Source: Mesonia aestuariivivens (lineage in GTDB: Bacteria > Bacteroidota > Bacteroidia > Flavobacteriales > Flavobacteriaceae). Taken from it: a stretch of 64,000 bases of DNA. The notes below the pieces were generated by a model. It ran no database searches. It was not told the DNA's origin and saw only the letters and a list, made by a program, of their open reading frames with translations. Within the stretch, counting starts at the first letter, position 1. Each line of letters opens with the position of its first letter. Below, one piece after another: positions 50,071 through 59,012 of the stretch. The position numbers and the translations under genes were made by a program. Location: contig NZ_JAHWDF010000005.1 in assembly GCF_019311235.1 (NCBI RefSeq), forward strand, positions 172,258 through 236,257, given 5' to 3'.

Positions 50071-50229
50071 ATGAAAAGAACGTTTCAACCCTCGAAGAGA
50101 AAAAGAAAAAATAAGCACGGATTTAGAGAGCGCATGAGTAGCGTGAACGGTAGAAAAGTGCTTGCACGTAGAAGAGCAAAAGGAAGAAAGAAGCTTTCTG
50201 TATCTACAGAAAACAGACATAAACACTAA
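50071..50229 (+). CDS. rpmH: 50S ribosomal protein L34
   Basis: The protein is 52 aa, start [20 protein letters not shown], followed by [20 protein letters not shown] and a short C-terminal tail ending HKH. It is highly basic, the usual length for Bacteroidetes L34, and part of the large ribosomal subunit. It has a consensus promoter, its own terminator, and no rnpA after it, the usual arrangement in Flavobacteria. Confidence 0.97.
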   Translation: MKRTFQPSKRKRKNKHGFRERMSSVNGRKVLARRRAKGRKKLSVSTENRHKH

Positions 50230-50257
50230 TATGATTTGTTAGTGATTTTTAAATATT

Positions 50258-50288
50258 AAGGTGTTACTTATCGTAACGCCTTTTTTTA
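50258..50288 (+). terminator. Intrinsic terminator after rpmH
   Basis: AAGGTGTTAC pairs with GTAACGCCT (one wobble) and is followed by seven Ts. Confidence 0.85.
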
Positions 50289-50303
50289 TACCTATTCGTA
50301 TCT

Positions 50304-50311
50304 TAACTTTG
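50304..50311 (+). promoter_or_regulatory. -7 box of carB (TAACTTTG)
   Basis: TAACTTTG fits TAnnTTTG about 27 bp before the carB start. Confidence 0.55.
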
Positions 50312-50337
50312 TAACCCAACCTAATATATTTTTTCAG

Positions 50338-53190
50338 ATGCCTAAAAATAAAGACCTCAAAAGTATTTTAATTATTGGATCAGGACCCATTGTTATTGGT
50401 CAAGCTTGTGAATTTGATTATTCTGGAACACAAGCGCTACGTTCTTTGCGAGAAGACGGGATAGAAACGATTCTTATCAATTCTAATCCAGCAACGATCA
50501 TGACAGATCCGTCAATGGCAGATCATGTGTATTTAAAGCCACTGACTACAAAATCAATAATCGAAATTTTAAAAGAGCATCCGCAGATCGATGCTGTTTT
50601 ACCTACCATGGGAGGGCAAACCGCATTAAATCTTTGTATTGAGGCAGATGAAAAGGGAATTTGGGAAGATTTTAAGGTCAAGCTTATTGGGGTAGATATC
50701 AATGCTATCAATATTACCGAAGATAGAGAGAAGTTTAGAGAATTAATGGAAGAGATAGGTGTCCCTATGGCACCACAAGCTACCGCGACCTCTTTTTTAA
50801 GAGGAAAAGAAATTGCACAAGATTTTGGTTTCCCATTAGTGATTAGAGCTTCTTATACCTTAGGTGGAGCAGGAGCAGGAATCGTTTATAAGGAAGAAGA
50901 CTTCGATGAGATGTTAACGAGAGGTCTTGAGATTTCGCCTATTCATGAAGTGATGATTGATAAGGCGATGATGGGATGGAAAGAATATGAGTTAGAATTG
51001 CTTCGTGATAAAAATGATAACGTCGTTATTATTTGTACCATCGAAAATATGGATCCCATGGGGATTCACACGGGAGATTCGATCACGGTAGCTCCAGCAA
51101 TGACGTTGAGTGATACTACATTCCAGAAGATGCGTGATATGGCCATCAAAATGATGCGTAGTATCGGTGATTTCTCCGGAGGTTGTAACGTACAGTTTGC
51201 GGTGAGTCCAGACGATAAAGAAGATATTATCGCTATAGAAATTAATCCGCGGGTATCACGTTCTTCAGCATTAGCATCAAAAGCAACAGGATATCCAATT
51301 GCTAAAATTGCTTCAAAATTAGCCCTAGGCTATACCTTAGATGAATTAGATAACCAAATTACGAAAACTACTTCCGCATTATTTGAACCTACATTAGATT
51401 ATGTAATCGTAAAAATACCTCGTTGGAATTTTGATAAGTTTGAAGGTTCAGATAGAACTTTAGGTTTGCAAATGAAAGCTGTAGGCGAGGTGATGGGTAT
51501 TGGCCGTTCTTTTCAAGAAGCATTGCATAAGGCTACACAATCTTTAGAGATTAAGAGAAACGGTTTAGGAGCCGATGGGAAAGGTTATAAAGATTACGAT
51601 GTTATTATCGATAAATTGACGCATGCGAGTTGGGATCGTGTTTTTGTAATTTACGATGCGATTCAATTAGGAATTCCATTAAGTAGAATTCACGAGATCA
51701 CTAAAATCGATATGTGGTTCTTAAAGCAATATGAAGAACTTTATTATTTAGAAAAAGAAATCTCTACTTATAAAATAGATACGATCAACAAAGAAATTTT
51801 GCTAGAAGCAAAGCAAAAAGGTTACGGTGATCGTCAAATAGCCTTTATGTTGGGTTGTTTAGAGAGTGAGGTTCATAAAAAACGTGAAGATTTAAGTATT
51901 AATCGCGTTTATAAATTAGTAGATACTTGTGCTGCAGAATTTGAAGCGCAAACACCATACTATTATTCTACGTTTGAAAGTGAAGTAGAAAGAGCCGACG
52001 GAACTAAATATGTAGAGAACGAAAGTATAGTATCAGACCGTAAAAAAATAGTAGTATTAGGCTCTGGTCCTAACCGAATTGGTCAAGGAATCGAGTTTGA
52101 TTATTGTTGTGTTCATGGTGTTTTAGCTGCTTCTGAAGCTGGTTATGAAACCATTATGATTAACTGTAATCCAGAAACAGTTTCTACCGATTTTGATGTA
52201 GCCGATAAGCTTTATTTTGAACCTGTTTTTTGGGAGCATATCTATGATATTATCAAGCATGAGAAGCCAGAAGGGGTAATCGTTCAGCTTGGAGGGCAAA
52301 CCGCTCTTAAGTTAGCTGAAAAATTAGAACGTTACGGTATTAAAATTATGGGAACCAGCTACAAAGCTTTAGATTTAGCTGAAGATCGTGGTAGCTTTTC
52401 TCAATTATTACAAGAAAACAATATTCCTTATCCTGAGTTTGGGGTAGCAGAAACTGCCGATGAAGCTTTGGCGTTAGCAGATGAATTAGATTTCCCAATC
52501 TTGGTACGTCCTTCTTATGTATTAGGGGGGCAAGGAATGAAAATTGTTATCAATAAAAAAGAATTAGAATCTACTGTGGTAGATTTATTAAGAAAAATAC
52601 CGAACAATAAATTGCTGCTAGATCATTATTTAGATGGTGCCATCGAGGCCGAAGCAGATGCTATTTGTGATGGAGAAGATGTTTATATTATTGGGATTAT
52701 GGAGCATATTGAGCCTTGCGGTATTCACTCGGGAGATTCCAATGCTTTGCTTCCTCCTTTTACCTTGGGAGATTTGGTACTTCAGCAAATAAAAGACCAT
52801 ACGCGTAAAATTGCTTTAGCCTTAGATACCGTTGGTTTAATTAATATTCAATTTGCAGTAAAAGACGATAAAGTGTTTATAATTGAAGCCAACCCAAGAG
52901 CATCAAGAACGGTTCCTTTTATCGCGAAAGCTTATGGAGAGCCTTATGTAAATTATGCTACTAAAGTAATGCTAGGTGATAAAAAAGTAAAAGATTTTAC
53001 ATTTAATCCGAAGTTAGAAGGTTATGCGATTAAGCAACCAGTATTTTCTTTTAATAAATTCCCTAAAGTGAATAAACAATTAGGGCCAGAGATGAAAAGT
53101 ACGGGAGAAAGTATCTTGTTTATTAAAGACTTAAAAGACGATAATTTTTACGATTTATATGCAAGGCGTAAAATGTATTTAACAAAATAA
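50338..53190 (+). CDS. carB: Carbamoyl-phosphate synthase large subunit
   Basis: The protein is 950 aa. Two homologous synthetase halves each have a pre-ATP-grasp motif (ILIIGSGPIVIGQACEFDYS near 10 and IVVLGSGPNRIGQGIEFDYC near 571) and an ATP-grasp domain, with a connecting oligomerisation domain about 400-550. It uses two ATP, bicarbonate and ammonia from the small subunit to make carbamoyl phosphate for arginine and pyrimidines. It is shorter than the ~1070 aa E. coli protein, with the C-terminal MGS-like allosteric domain absent or minimal, as often in Bacteroidetes. carA is not in the window. Confidence 0.94.
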   Translation: MPKNKDLKSILIIGSGPIVIGQACEFDYSGTQALRSLREDGIETILINSNPATIMTDPSMADHVYLKPLTTKSIIEILKEHPQIDAVLPTMGGQTALNLCIEADEKGIWEDFKVKLIGVDINAINITEDREKFRELMEEIGVPMAPQATATSFLRGKEIAQDFGFPLVIRASYTLGGAGAGIVYKEEDFDEMLTRGLEISPIHEVMIDKAMMGWKEYELELLRDKNDNVVIICTIENMDPMGIHTGDSITVAPAMTLSDTTFQKMRDMAIKMMRSIGDFSGGCNVQFAVSPDDKEDIIAIEINPRVSRSSALASKATGYPIAKIASKLALGYTLDELDNQITKTTSALFEPTLDYVIVKIPRWNFDKFEGSDRTLGLQMKAVGEVMGIGRSFQEALHKATQSLEIKRNGLGADGKGYKDYDVIIDKLTHASWDRVFVIYDAIQLGIPLSRIHEITKIDMWFLKQYEELYYLEKEISTYKIDTINKEILLEAKQKGYGDRQIAFMLGCLESEVHKKREDLSINRVYKLVDTCAAEFEAQTPYYYSTFESEVERADGTKYVENESIVSDRKKIVVLGSGPNRIGQGIEFDYCCVHGVLAASEAGYETIMINCNPETVSTDFDVADKLYFEPVFWEHIYDIIKHEKPEGVIVQLGGQTALKLAEKLERYGIKIMGTSYKALDLAEDRGSFSQLLQENNIPYPEFGVAETADEALALADELDFPILVRPSYVLGGQGMKIVINKKELESTVVDLLRKIPNNKLLLDHYLDGAIEAEADAICDGEDVYIIGIMEHIEPCGIHSGDSNALLPPFTLGDLVLQQIKDHTRKIALALDTVGLINIQFAVKDDKVFIIEANPRASRTVPFIAKAYGEPYVNYATKVMLGDKKVKDFTFNPKLEGYAIKQPVFSFNKFPKVNKQLGPEMKSTGESILFIKDLKDDNFYDLYARRKMYLTK

Positions 53191-53208
53191 AAGTTATCTA
53201 TAGTGTAC

Positions 53209-53242
53209 TAAAAAAGGAGTTCTAAATGAACTCCTTTTTTTA
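53209..53242. terminator. Bidirectional terminator between carB and the Nudix regulator
   Basis: AAAAAAGGAGTTC, loop TAAAT, GAACTCCTTTTTTT. Confidence 0.9.
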
Positions 53243-53258
53243 TGGTATATAGAAAGAT

Positions 53259-54011
53259 TTACCAGCTTTCTTGTAACCCATTTTCTAAAGCAGAGTTGTA
53301 GTTTTCAAGATTAAATTTATAAAGATCGGGAGCTTTGTGCGCACCTCCTTTTCGGGTTTCATCTAGTTTTTCTAAAATTTGGTAGCGCGTCATTTTTCTG
53401 TAAAAGTTACCGCGGTTTAATTTTTTATCTAAAATAATCTCGTAGAGTTTCTGTAATTCTGGCATGGTGAATTTTTCAGGAAGTAAATTAAGGCCTACGG
53501 GTTTATAGTTTAAATCTCTTCGAAGTTGAAGGAGAGCTTCGTTAAAAATTTCTTGATGATCCATCATTAATTCGGGTAATTCATCAATTTTTTTCCATTC
53601 ACAGGCATCAGAAACTTCGTCGATAACTGGGGTGACGGTTTCATAATCAATTAACGCATAGTGCGCAATAGAAATATAACGCTGTTTATGCCAAAGATCA
53701 TCAGGGCAATCTATAAAAAAGTCTTCACTCCTATTTTTTTTGCCATAGGTTTTAAATTGGTTTAAAAAAATATTATTAGCTCCAGTTCTTTCTTTTAGAA
53801 TTCGGTTGGCGCCTTGTGCTAGATCTTCCTCTTTTTTTAAATACCCACCAGGTAACCCCCAAGCTGTAGCATCAAGCAATTTTATTAAAAGTACTTTAAG
53901 CGTAGCGTCATGAAAACCAAATACCACACAGTCTATAGAGATACTTGGTAAAAATTCTTTTTTTAAAATTGGAGAGCCTTTTATTAATAAATTATAAAGT
54001 TTATCTGTCAT
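53259..54011 (-). CDS. NrtR/AraR-like Nudix-domain transcriptional regulator
   Basis: The protein is 250 aa. The Nudix domain spans about residues 20-160 and the winged helix about 175-240 (LPEKFTMPELQKLYEIILDK, then NRGNFYRKMTRYQILEKLDE). The Nudix box GGYLKKEEDLAQGANRILKE is degenerate: the catalytic RExxEE is RIxxER, so hydrolysis is unlikely and ligand sensing more likely. In Bacteroidetes such proteins (AraR/NrtR type) control sugar-use genes. Here it is divergent from a transporter/esterase/beta-glucosidase cluster, the expected target. Confidence 0.85.
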   Translation of the reverse strand: MTDKLYNLLIKGSPILKKEFLPSISIDCVVFGFHDATLKVLLIKLLDATAWGLPGGYLKKEEDLAQGANRILKERTGANNIFLNQFKTYGKKNRSEDFFIDCPDDLWHKQRYISIAHYALIDYETVTPVIDEVSDACEWKKIDELPELMMDHQEIFNEALLQLRRDLNYKPVGLNLLPEKFTMPELQKLYEIILDKKLNRGNFYRKMTRYQILEKLDETRKGGAHKAPDLYKFNLENYNSALENGLQESW

Positions 54012-54437
54012 AGCTTTTATTTAATTTTCAAAAATACATTTCAGATTTAGTATAATCAATACTTTTAAACAATAATCTTTAAATAAAGTAACCTTTAAAA
54101 AAGGTTGGGGAGCATGTTAAATAATTGATTATTCTGTTTTTACATTCAATACGTTACTAAATTCTTAATTTTTAGCATACGATTTTAAAAATTTTCTATG
54201 CTTCATTTTGAAACTTACAAAAAAAATGTTAATATTGCTGTATAAAGAAACAATAGATTCTTTACGAAAACGATGTAACTATGATTGGAAATTAGCTTTA
54301 GCCTATATTTTTTTGGTTTTTTACTAGTAGAAATAAAAGAAGAATATTTAGCTATAGAAGACTATACCTTTTAATAGTTCATAAAATTAAGAATACGATT
54401 AGCGTTTAGAAACTGAATGTTAAATGCTATCTGTCAG

Positions 54438-54510
54438 TCACCGATGGTGATTTTATAAAATCAAAGATTTTTTCCTGTTTTGATTTCAAGTCAAAACGGG
54501 AAATTTTTTA
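54438..54510 (+). promoter_or_regulatory. Three stacked inverted repeats ending in a terminator-like hairpin
   Basis: TCACC-GAT-GGTGA (54438-54450), ATTTTATAAAAT beside it, then TTTCCTGTTTTGA pairing with TCAAAACGGGAAA (54471-54503) and TTTTTT. The last ends 23 bp before the receptor gene, where a terminator would shut off that gene unless bypassed. The remaining intergenic DNA, 54012-54437, shows no gene. Confidence 0.55.
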
Positions 54511-54532
54511 ATCAATTTTTAAAAGTTTCAAA

Positions 54533-56821
54533 ATGAAGCATTATATGAATAAGAATTTTACAAAAAGAAGTCTAGGGTTACTCTTTGCAGGGGTTTCTTT
54601 ATTTGCCTCGCAATCGATTTTTGCACAAGAAGATAAAGGCAAAAAATTAACTGTACAAGATTCTATCGCCTTACAACAAGAGTTAAAAGGGGATAAAGAA
54701 GCGGAAGGTAAGAAAAACGGAAGCGACAGGAATGTGATGCTTAATGCATCTAGTAACTCGGGACCTAGAGATGTAAATATAGGATTGCCAGGAAATGTAG
54801 GAGGGATAACAATTCTCGAAAACGATTTACCAGTAGTTTATTTTTTCTGGCCAGAATTACCTAACAAAACCTGGAGACAAAGTTTAAGTCTTCAAAAAAC
54901 AGGTTTGCTTAAAATGGATGAATTGGCAAGTACGATGGGAGACTTAGGTTTTGCTGTAAATTCATACACCCAAACTGGTACGGAAGAATTTCAATTAAAA
55001 GGAAAGTTGTCTGGGAGTCATTTTGGATGGTTGCAAGGAGATGTAAATGTATCTGGACCAATTTCTGACAGTGGATGGTCGTACACCGCTGGAGCATTTG
55101 TCAATTTTGATCCGAGTACTTACGATTTAGGCTATAACAATTATGCCGATCAAACCAAGATTTTTAGAGCAGGATTAACCAAGCGATTTAAAGACGGTAA
55201 AGGGGATTTTAATATTTCTTATAAATATGCAGATTCTTATGTTACTCAGAACTATGCTGTTTTTGAATATGGCCCAGATGGTGAAGCGAAAGAAACAGAC
55301 AATTTTAGAATTGGACGTGATTCTTATATGGTGCGAGATGGTAGAATTCGCTTTAAAGATGTAGATGGTGGTAATTACTATTGGGGAGAATTAGACGGTG
55401 ATGCCAATACCAATATTTCTCATAACTTAGATATATTTGGTAATTATAAAATGGACAATGGGTGGAATTTTAAATATTCTACGCGCTTACACTTAGCTAA
55501 AGCATCATTGTTATATAGTATACCTATTAGTATTCTTGAAGCTGATGCATCAGATAATTATACTATTGCTAATACTGGAGAAGCCTATACAGGTTCAGTA
55601 GGAACTCAGTTAGGAATGAATTCACCTGAAATCCCAACGACCTCTATCATGGGAAGATTTTCTATAAATAAGAAAGTCGATGATCACGATTTAACTTTTG
55701 GAATTCTAGAACAGTATTATCATATAGATAACTATGTGTCTAATAGATCTGTTTTCTTTCAAACAGTAGAAAATCAACCACAGCGTTTAATAAGTCCGGC
55801 TACAGATCAATATGGATTCTATGGTTATAATGGAGGTTCAGAATTTCACAGCGGTAAAGAAAACAAACTATCTGTTTACGGTAGTGACAATTGGCAGGTA
55901 AACGATCGTTTAAATTTAAGCTATGGTTTATTTTTAAGACATCAACACCTAGATGGTGAATATTCACTCACTCCTAGAGGAGCAGATTTTACCATTCAGG
56001 ATGCCGCAATTGAGCCTATCAATAAAGATTGGTTTCATATAGCAGGTAAATTTAATGCTACCTATAATTTGACAAATAAATTCGGATTATTAGCTAATTT
56101 CCAATATACAGAAGAAAACGGTAGATTAGAGAGTTATTCTGCAGCAGCAATTCCAAATACAACAACAAGTAAAAGTCCGTTAGGTGCTTTTGGAGTATTT
56201 TATAATAATGATTGGTTAAGCTTAGTTTCTCAAGTTACTTATTTAACAAAAAATAATTATCTAAAGCGTTTCAATTTAGTAAACCCGCAGGATGATACTG
56301 AGCAGCAACAAACAACCACTTATTACGATATTGAAACATTAGGGTGGACAACAGATGTTGTACTTACTCCATTTAAAGGTTTTAGTATGCACGGTTTGGT
56401 AACGCTGCAAGATCCAAAGTATAAAGATTTTAATTTTTCTGCTTTTGGTAACGACTATGATTTTAGTGATAAAACAGTATTAGAAATATCTAAAGTTCTA
56501 GTAGAACTAGATCCTAGTTATACTTATAAAGACTGGAGAGTTTGGGCAAGTTTTAGATACTTTAGTGAGCAATATGCTAACATCAATAACGCTTTAACTT
56601 TTGCACCGCGTTGGGAAAATTTTGGTGGAGTAAATTATAAATACAATGACCACTTAAATTTTGGGGTAACGCTAATTAACTTCTTAAACCAAGTAGGAGC
56701 TAAAGGAACGATTAACGGAGCTGAGTTAATCGAAGATCCAGAACCTTATTATGGAAGATTGTTAACTGGTTCTTACATCAGACCATTTACCGCACAGCTT
56801 TCAGTAAACTTTAATTTTTAA
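54533..56821 (+). CDS. TonB-dependent-receptor-like outer membrane beta-barrel protein
   Basis: The protein is 762 aa with signal peptide ending near SIFAQ. A second ATG at 54545 gives a tidier signal and may be the true start. There is no carboxypeptidase-D-like domain. The plug is short (about 70-150, VGGITILENDLPVVYFFWPE), followed by aromatic beta strands to a C-terminal phenylalanine (SVNFNF), as in outer-membrane barrels. It probably imports a small glycoside, inferred from the esterase and GH3 genes downstream. It overlaps the next frame by one base at 56821. Confidence 0.8.
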   Translation: MKHYMNKNFTKRSLGLLFAGVSLFASQSIFAQEDKGKKLTVQDSIALQQELKGDKEAEGKKNGSDRNVMLNASSNSGPRDVNIGLPGNVGGITILENDLPVVYFFWPELPNKTWRQSLSLQKTGLLKMDELASTMGDLGFAVNSYTQTGTEEFQLKGKLSGSHFGWLQGDVNVSGPISDSGWSYTAGAFVNFDPSTYDLGYNNYADQTKIFRAGLTKRFKDGKGDFNISYKYADSYVTQNYAVFEYGPDGEAKETDNFRIGRDSYMVRDGRIRFKDVDGGNYYWGELDGDANTNISHNLDIFGNYKMDNGWNFKYSTRLHLAKASLLYSIPISILEADASDNYTIANTGEAYTGSVGTQLGMNSPEIPTTSIMGRFSINKKVDDHDLTFGILEQYYHIDNYVSNRSVFFQTVENQPQRLISPATDQYGFYGYNGGSEFHSGKENKLSVYGSDNWQVNDRLNLSYGLFLRHQHLDGEYSLTPRGADFTIQDAAIEPINKDWFHIAGKFNATYNLTNKFGLLANFQYTEENGRLESYSAAAIPNTTTSKSPLGAFGVFYNNDWLSLVSQVTYLTKNNYLKRFNLVNPQDDTEQQQTTTYYDIETLGWTTDVVLTPFKGFSMHGLVTLQDPKYKDFNFSAFGNDYDFSDKTVLEISKVLVELDPSYTYKDWRVWASFRYFSEQYANINNALTFAPRWENFGGVNYKYNDHLNFGVTLINFLNQVGAKGTINGAELIEDPEPYYGRLLTGSYIRPFTAQLSVNFNF

Positions 56822-56832
56822 TGTATTTTAAG

Positions 56833-57855
56833 ATGAAAAAATATATGTTAGGTATTCTCTTAGCAATCCCATTTATAGGGATTGCTCAAGAGAATTCTTG
56901 GAATTCTTGGCATAAAGAAATAAGGCCTAGAATGCGGGTGATGATCGATAATGATTATGCGGGTGATCCAGATGGATTATTTCAATTAGTACATCATCTA
57001 CTGTCACCTTCTATAGAAATTAAAGGTATTATTGGTTCCCACCTTAAGCCTGGTGATGGTTTCGATTCTTCAGATCAAACAGCAACACACGCTGTAGAAA
57101 ATATAAATGAAGTTATTGATTTATTAAATTTAGATGATAAGTTTCCGGTTTATCAAGGAAGTAATTCAGGATTAAAAAATATATCAACACCCAATGAATC
57201 TGCTGCAGCGAAAGCTATTGTAAAGGAAGCGATGCGTACAGACGTGAACTCACCTTTATACCTAATTTGTGGTGGTGGTTTATCTGAAATAGCAAGTGCC
57301 TATTTATTAGAACCAAAAATTGCAGAAAAAATAATTTTAATCTGGATTGGTGGTACTGAATATTCAGATATGGCAACGCCACCACCAGGATACACCACGT
57401 TAGAATACAATACGGGTATCGATATTAAAGCCGCTCAGGTTATTTTTAATTCCTCTACTATTCCCCTATGGCAAGTACCCAGAAATGCATATCGTGAGAC
57501 CCTAATGTCGTATGCAGAATTAAAAACACGCGTGCAACCCGCAGGAAAGATAGGGGCTTATTTAGTAGAGAAAATAGAAGCTATAATCAAAATGACTAAT
57601 GAATACGAAATTTACATGGGTGAAACTTATATTATGGGAGATAATCCTTTAGTGTTGCTAACCGCCCTTCAGTCTTCTTTTGAAGCAGATCCTTCTTCTA
57701 GTTTTTACGAGATAAAACAAGCACCTTTAATAAATGATGAAGGGGTTTATGAAGTGAATCATTCTGGTAGAAATATTCGTGTTTATCATCATTTAGACAA
57801 CCGCTTAATGTTTGAAGATTTTTATGGAAAGCTTCAATTATTTCAACAAAATTAA
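56833..57855 (+). CDS. Secreted nucleoside-hydrolase-like protein
   Basis: The protein is 340 aa from the ATG at 56833, which opens a good signal peptide (MKKYMLGILLAIPFIGIAQ). An ATG at 56821 only adds MYFK. The segment RVMIDNDYAGDPDGLFQLVH near residue 33 keeps the aspartate cluster that binds calcium in nucleoside hydrolases, here DNDYAGDPD instead of DxDxxxDD. The rest follows that fold (PLYLICGGGLSEIASAYLLE). A periplasmic glycosidase or ribohydrolase acting on a plant or nucleoside glycoside is plausible. It is second gene in the sugar cluster. Confidence 0.75.
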   Translation: MKKYMLGILLAIPFIGIAQENSWNSWHKEIRPRMRVMIDNDYAGDPDGLFQLVHHLLSPSIEIKGIIGSHLKPGDGFDSSDQTATHAVENINEVIDLLNLDDKFPVYQGSNSGLKNISTPNESAAAKAIVKEAMRTDVNSPLYLICGGGLSEIASAYLLEPKIAEKIILIWIGGTEYSDMATPPPGYTTLEYNTGIDIKAAQVIFNSSTIPLWQVPRNAYRETLMSYAELKTRVQPAGKIGAYLVEKIEAIIKMTNEYEIYMGETYIMGDNPLVLLTALQSSFEADPSSSFYEIKQAPLINDEGVYEVNHSGRNIRVYHHLDNRLMFEDFYGKLQLFQQN

Positions 57856-57860
57856 AAATT

Positions 57861-58123
57861 ATGATCACGTATACATCAATTATAATTTCAGCCATAGCCA
57901 TGAGTTTTGCACTTACAACCCAAGCACTGGCTATAAAAACAGTAACCAGTAAATCGGGTGCCATTATAGGCTATACAAAAAATTCAGGGTGAGAATCCTG
58001 AAAGAAATCAGGCCCTACGATATGATTCCGTATTAAGATTCTTAAGGGAATACCTACGATTTTGGGTATGGTTTAGACTGGAATGGTGTAATTAAAGATG
58101 AAAGAATTTCAAAATATAAAAAA
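57861..58123 (+). pseudogene. Remnant of a secreted protein gene
   Basis: ATG 57861 opens 43 codons with a signal-peptide-like start (MITYTSIIISAIAMSFALTT) and then stops at 57990. In other frames the DNA continues as protein-like text (YDFGYGLDWNGVIKDERISK), with stops between, up to the next gene. The best reading is a cluster gene that lost most of its middle and became frameshifted. The parent family was not recognised. A 43-aa secreted peptide is an alternative. Confidence 0.45.
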
Positions 58124-59005
58124 ATGAAAACGAAAATTAGAATAATAAGCTCCTTGCTATTATTAATGGCTGCTTTTCAACTTTCAGCACAGGATCAAGT
58201 TGTAAAACTTTACGATGGAAAAGCTCCAGGTTCTGAAGATTGGAATTGGAAAGAGGCTCAAAAATATTCAGATTTATTTCAAACTGAAGTGGTTTATAAT
58301 GTAACCGACCCAGAATTATTAGTTTTTAAACCCGAAAACCCTAATGGAACCTCAATAATTATTGCTCCGGGTGGTGGTTTTCAGACTTTATCAATTAACC
58401 GAGAAGGAATTGAAGTGGCTAAAGAATTGGCTTCAAAAGGTGTAACTGCTTTTGTATTAAAATACAGATTGATTCACTCTAAAACCGATACCCCTGCAAA
58501 AGAACTTATGGAGGGATTAAAAGATCGCGATGCGCATTATAAACGATCTAATGCCGTACAGAAACTAGCGGGTGAAGATTGTAAAACTGCTATTCATTAC
58601 CTACGTAGTCACGCTTCAGAATTTTCAATAGATGCTCAAAAAGTTGGTGTCATTGGTTTTTCTGCTGGAGCTACGGTTATTCTTAGAACAGTTTTAGGTG
58701 AAGCAAATTCTGCAACTTTACCCAATTTTGCAGCTTCACTTTATGGCGGACCTAGCGATGAGCTCATGGCTAAAGCGGTTCCAGAAATTCCATTATTTAT
58801 CGCTGCTGCAAGTGACGATCAATTAAAATTAGCACCCAAAAGTGTTGCTTTATACAGTAAATGGCTAAAAACGGGTTATCCGGTAGAGCTACATATGTAT
58901 GCAAAAGGCGGACACGGTTTTGGAATGAAAACTCAAAATTTACCAGTCGACTCTTGGTACAAGCGTTTTGAAGACTGGTTAATTCAATATAAATACCTTA
59001 AATAA
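58124..59005 (+). CDS. Secreted alpha/beta hydrolase, carbohydrate-esterase-like
   Basis: The protein is 293 aa with signal peptide ending LSAQ (about 23). An oxyanion loop APGGGFQTLS is near residue 78, the nucleophile elbow is GFSAG near 179-183, an acid is in AASDDQLKL near 227 and the histidine in KGGHGFGM near 265. This resembles bifunctional feruloyl/acetyl-xylan esterases and other small periplasmic carbohydrate esterases. It would deacylate a glycan or glycoside before the GH3 enzyme. It lies 7 bp before the GH3 gene. Confidence 0.82.
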   Translation: MKTKIRIISSLLLLMAAFQLSAQDQVVKLYDGKAPGSEDWNWKEAQKYSDLFQTEVVYNVTDPELLVFKPENPNGTSIIIAPGGGFQTLSINREGIEVAKELASKGVTAFVLKYRLIHSKTDTPAKELMEGLKDRDAHYKRSNAVQKLAGEDCKTAIHYLRSHASEFSIDAQKVGVIGFSAGATVILRTVLGEANSATLPNFAASLYGGPSDELMAKAVPEIPLFIAAASDDQLKLAPKSVALYSKWLKTGYPVELHMYAKGGHGFGMKTQNLPVDSWYKRFEDWLIQYKYLK

Positions 59006-59012
59006 ATAAGTA

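Noticed and set aside
50035..50226. 63-codon minus-strand frame
   Set aside because: It is the antisense of rpmH, whose 52-aa product is unmistakable.
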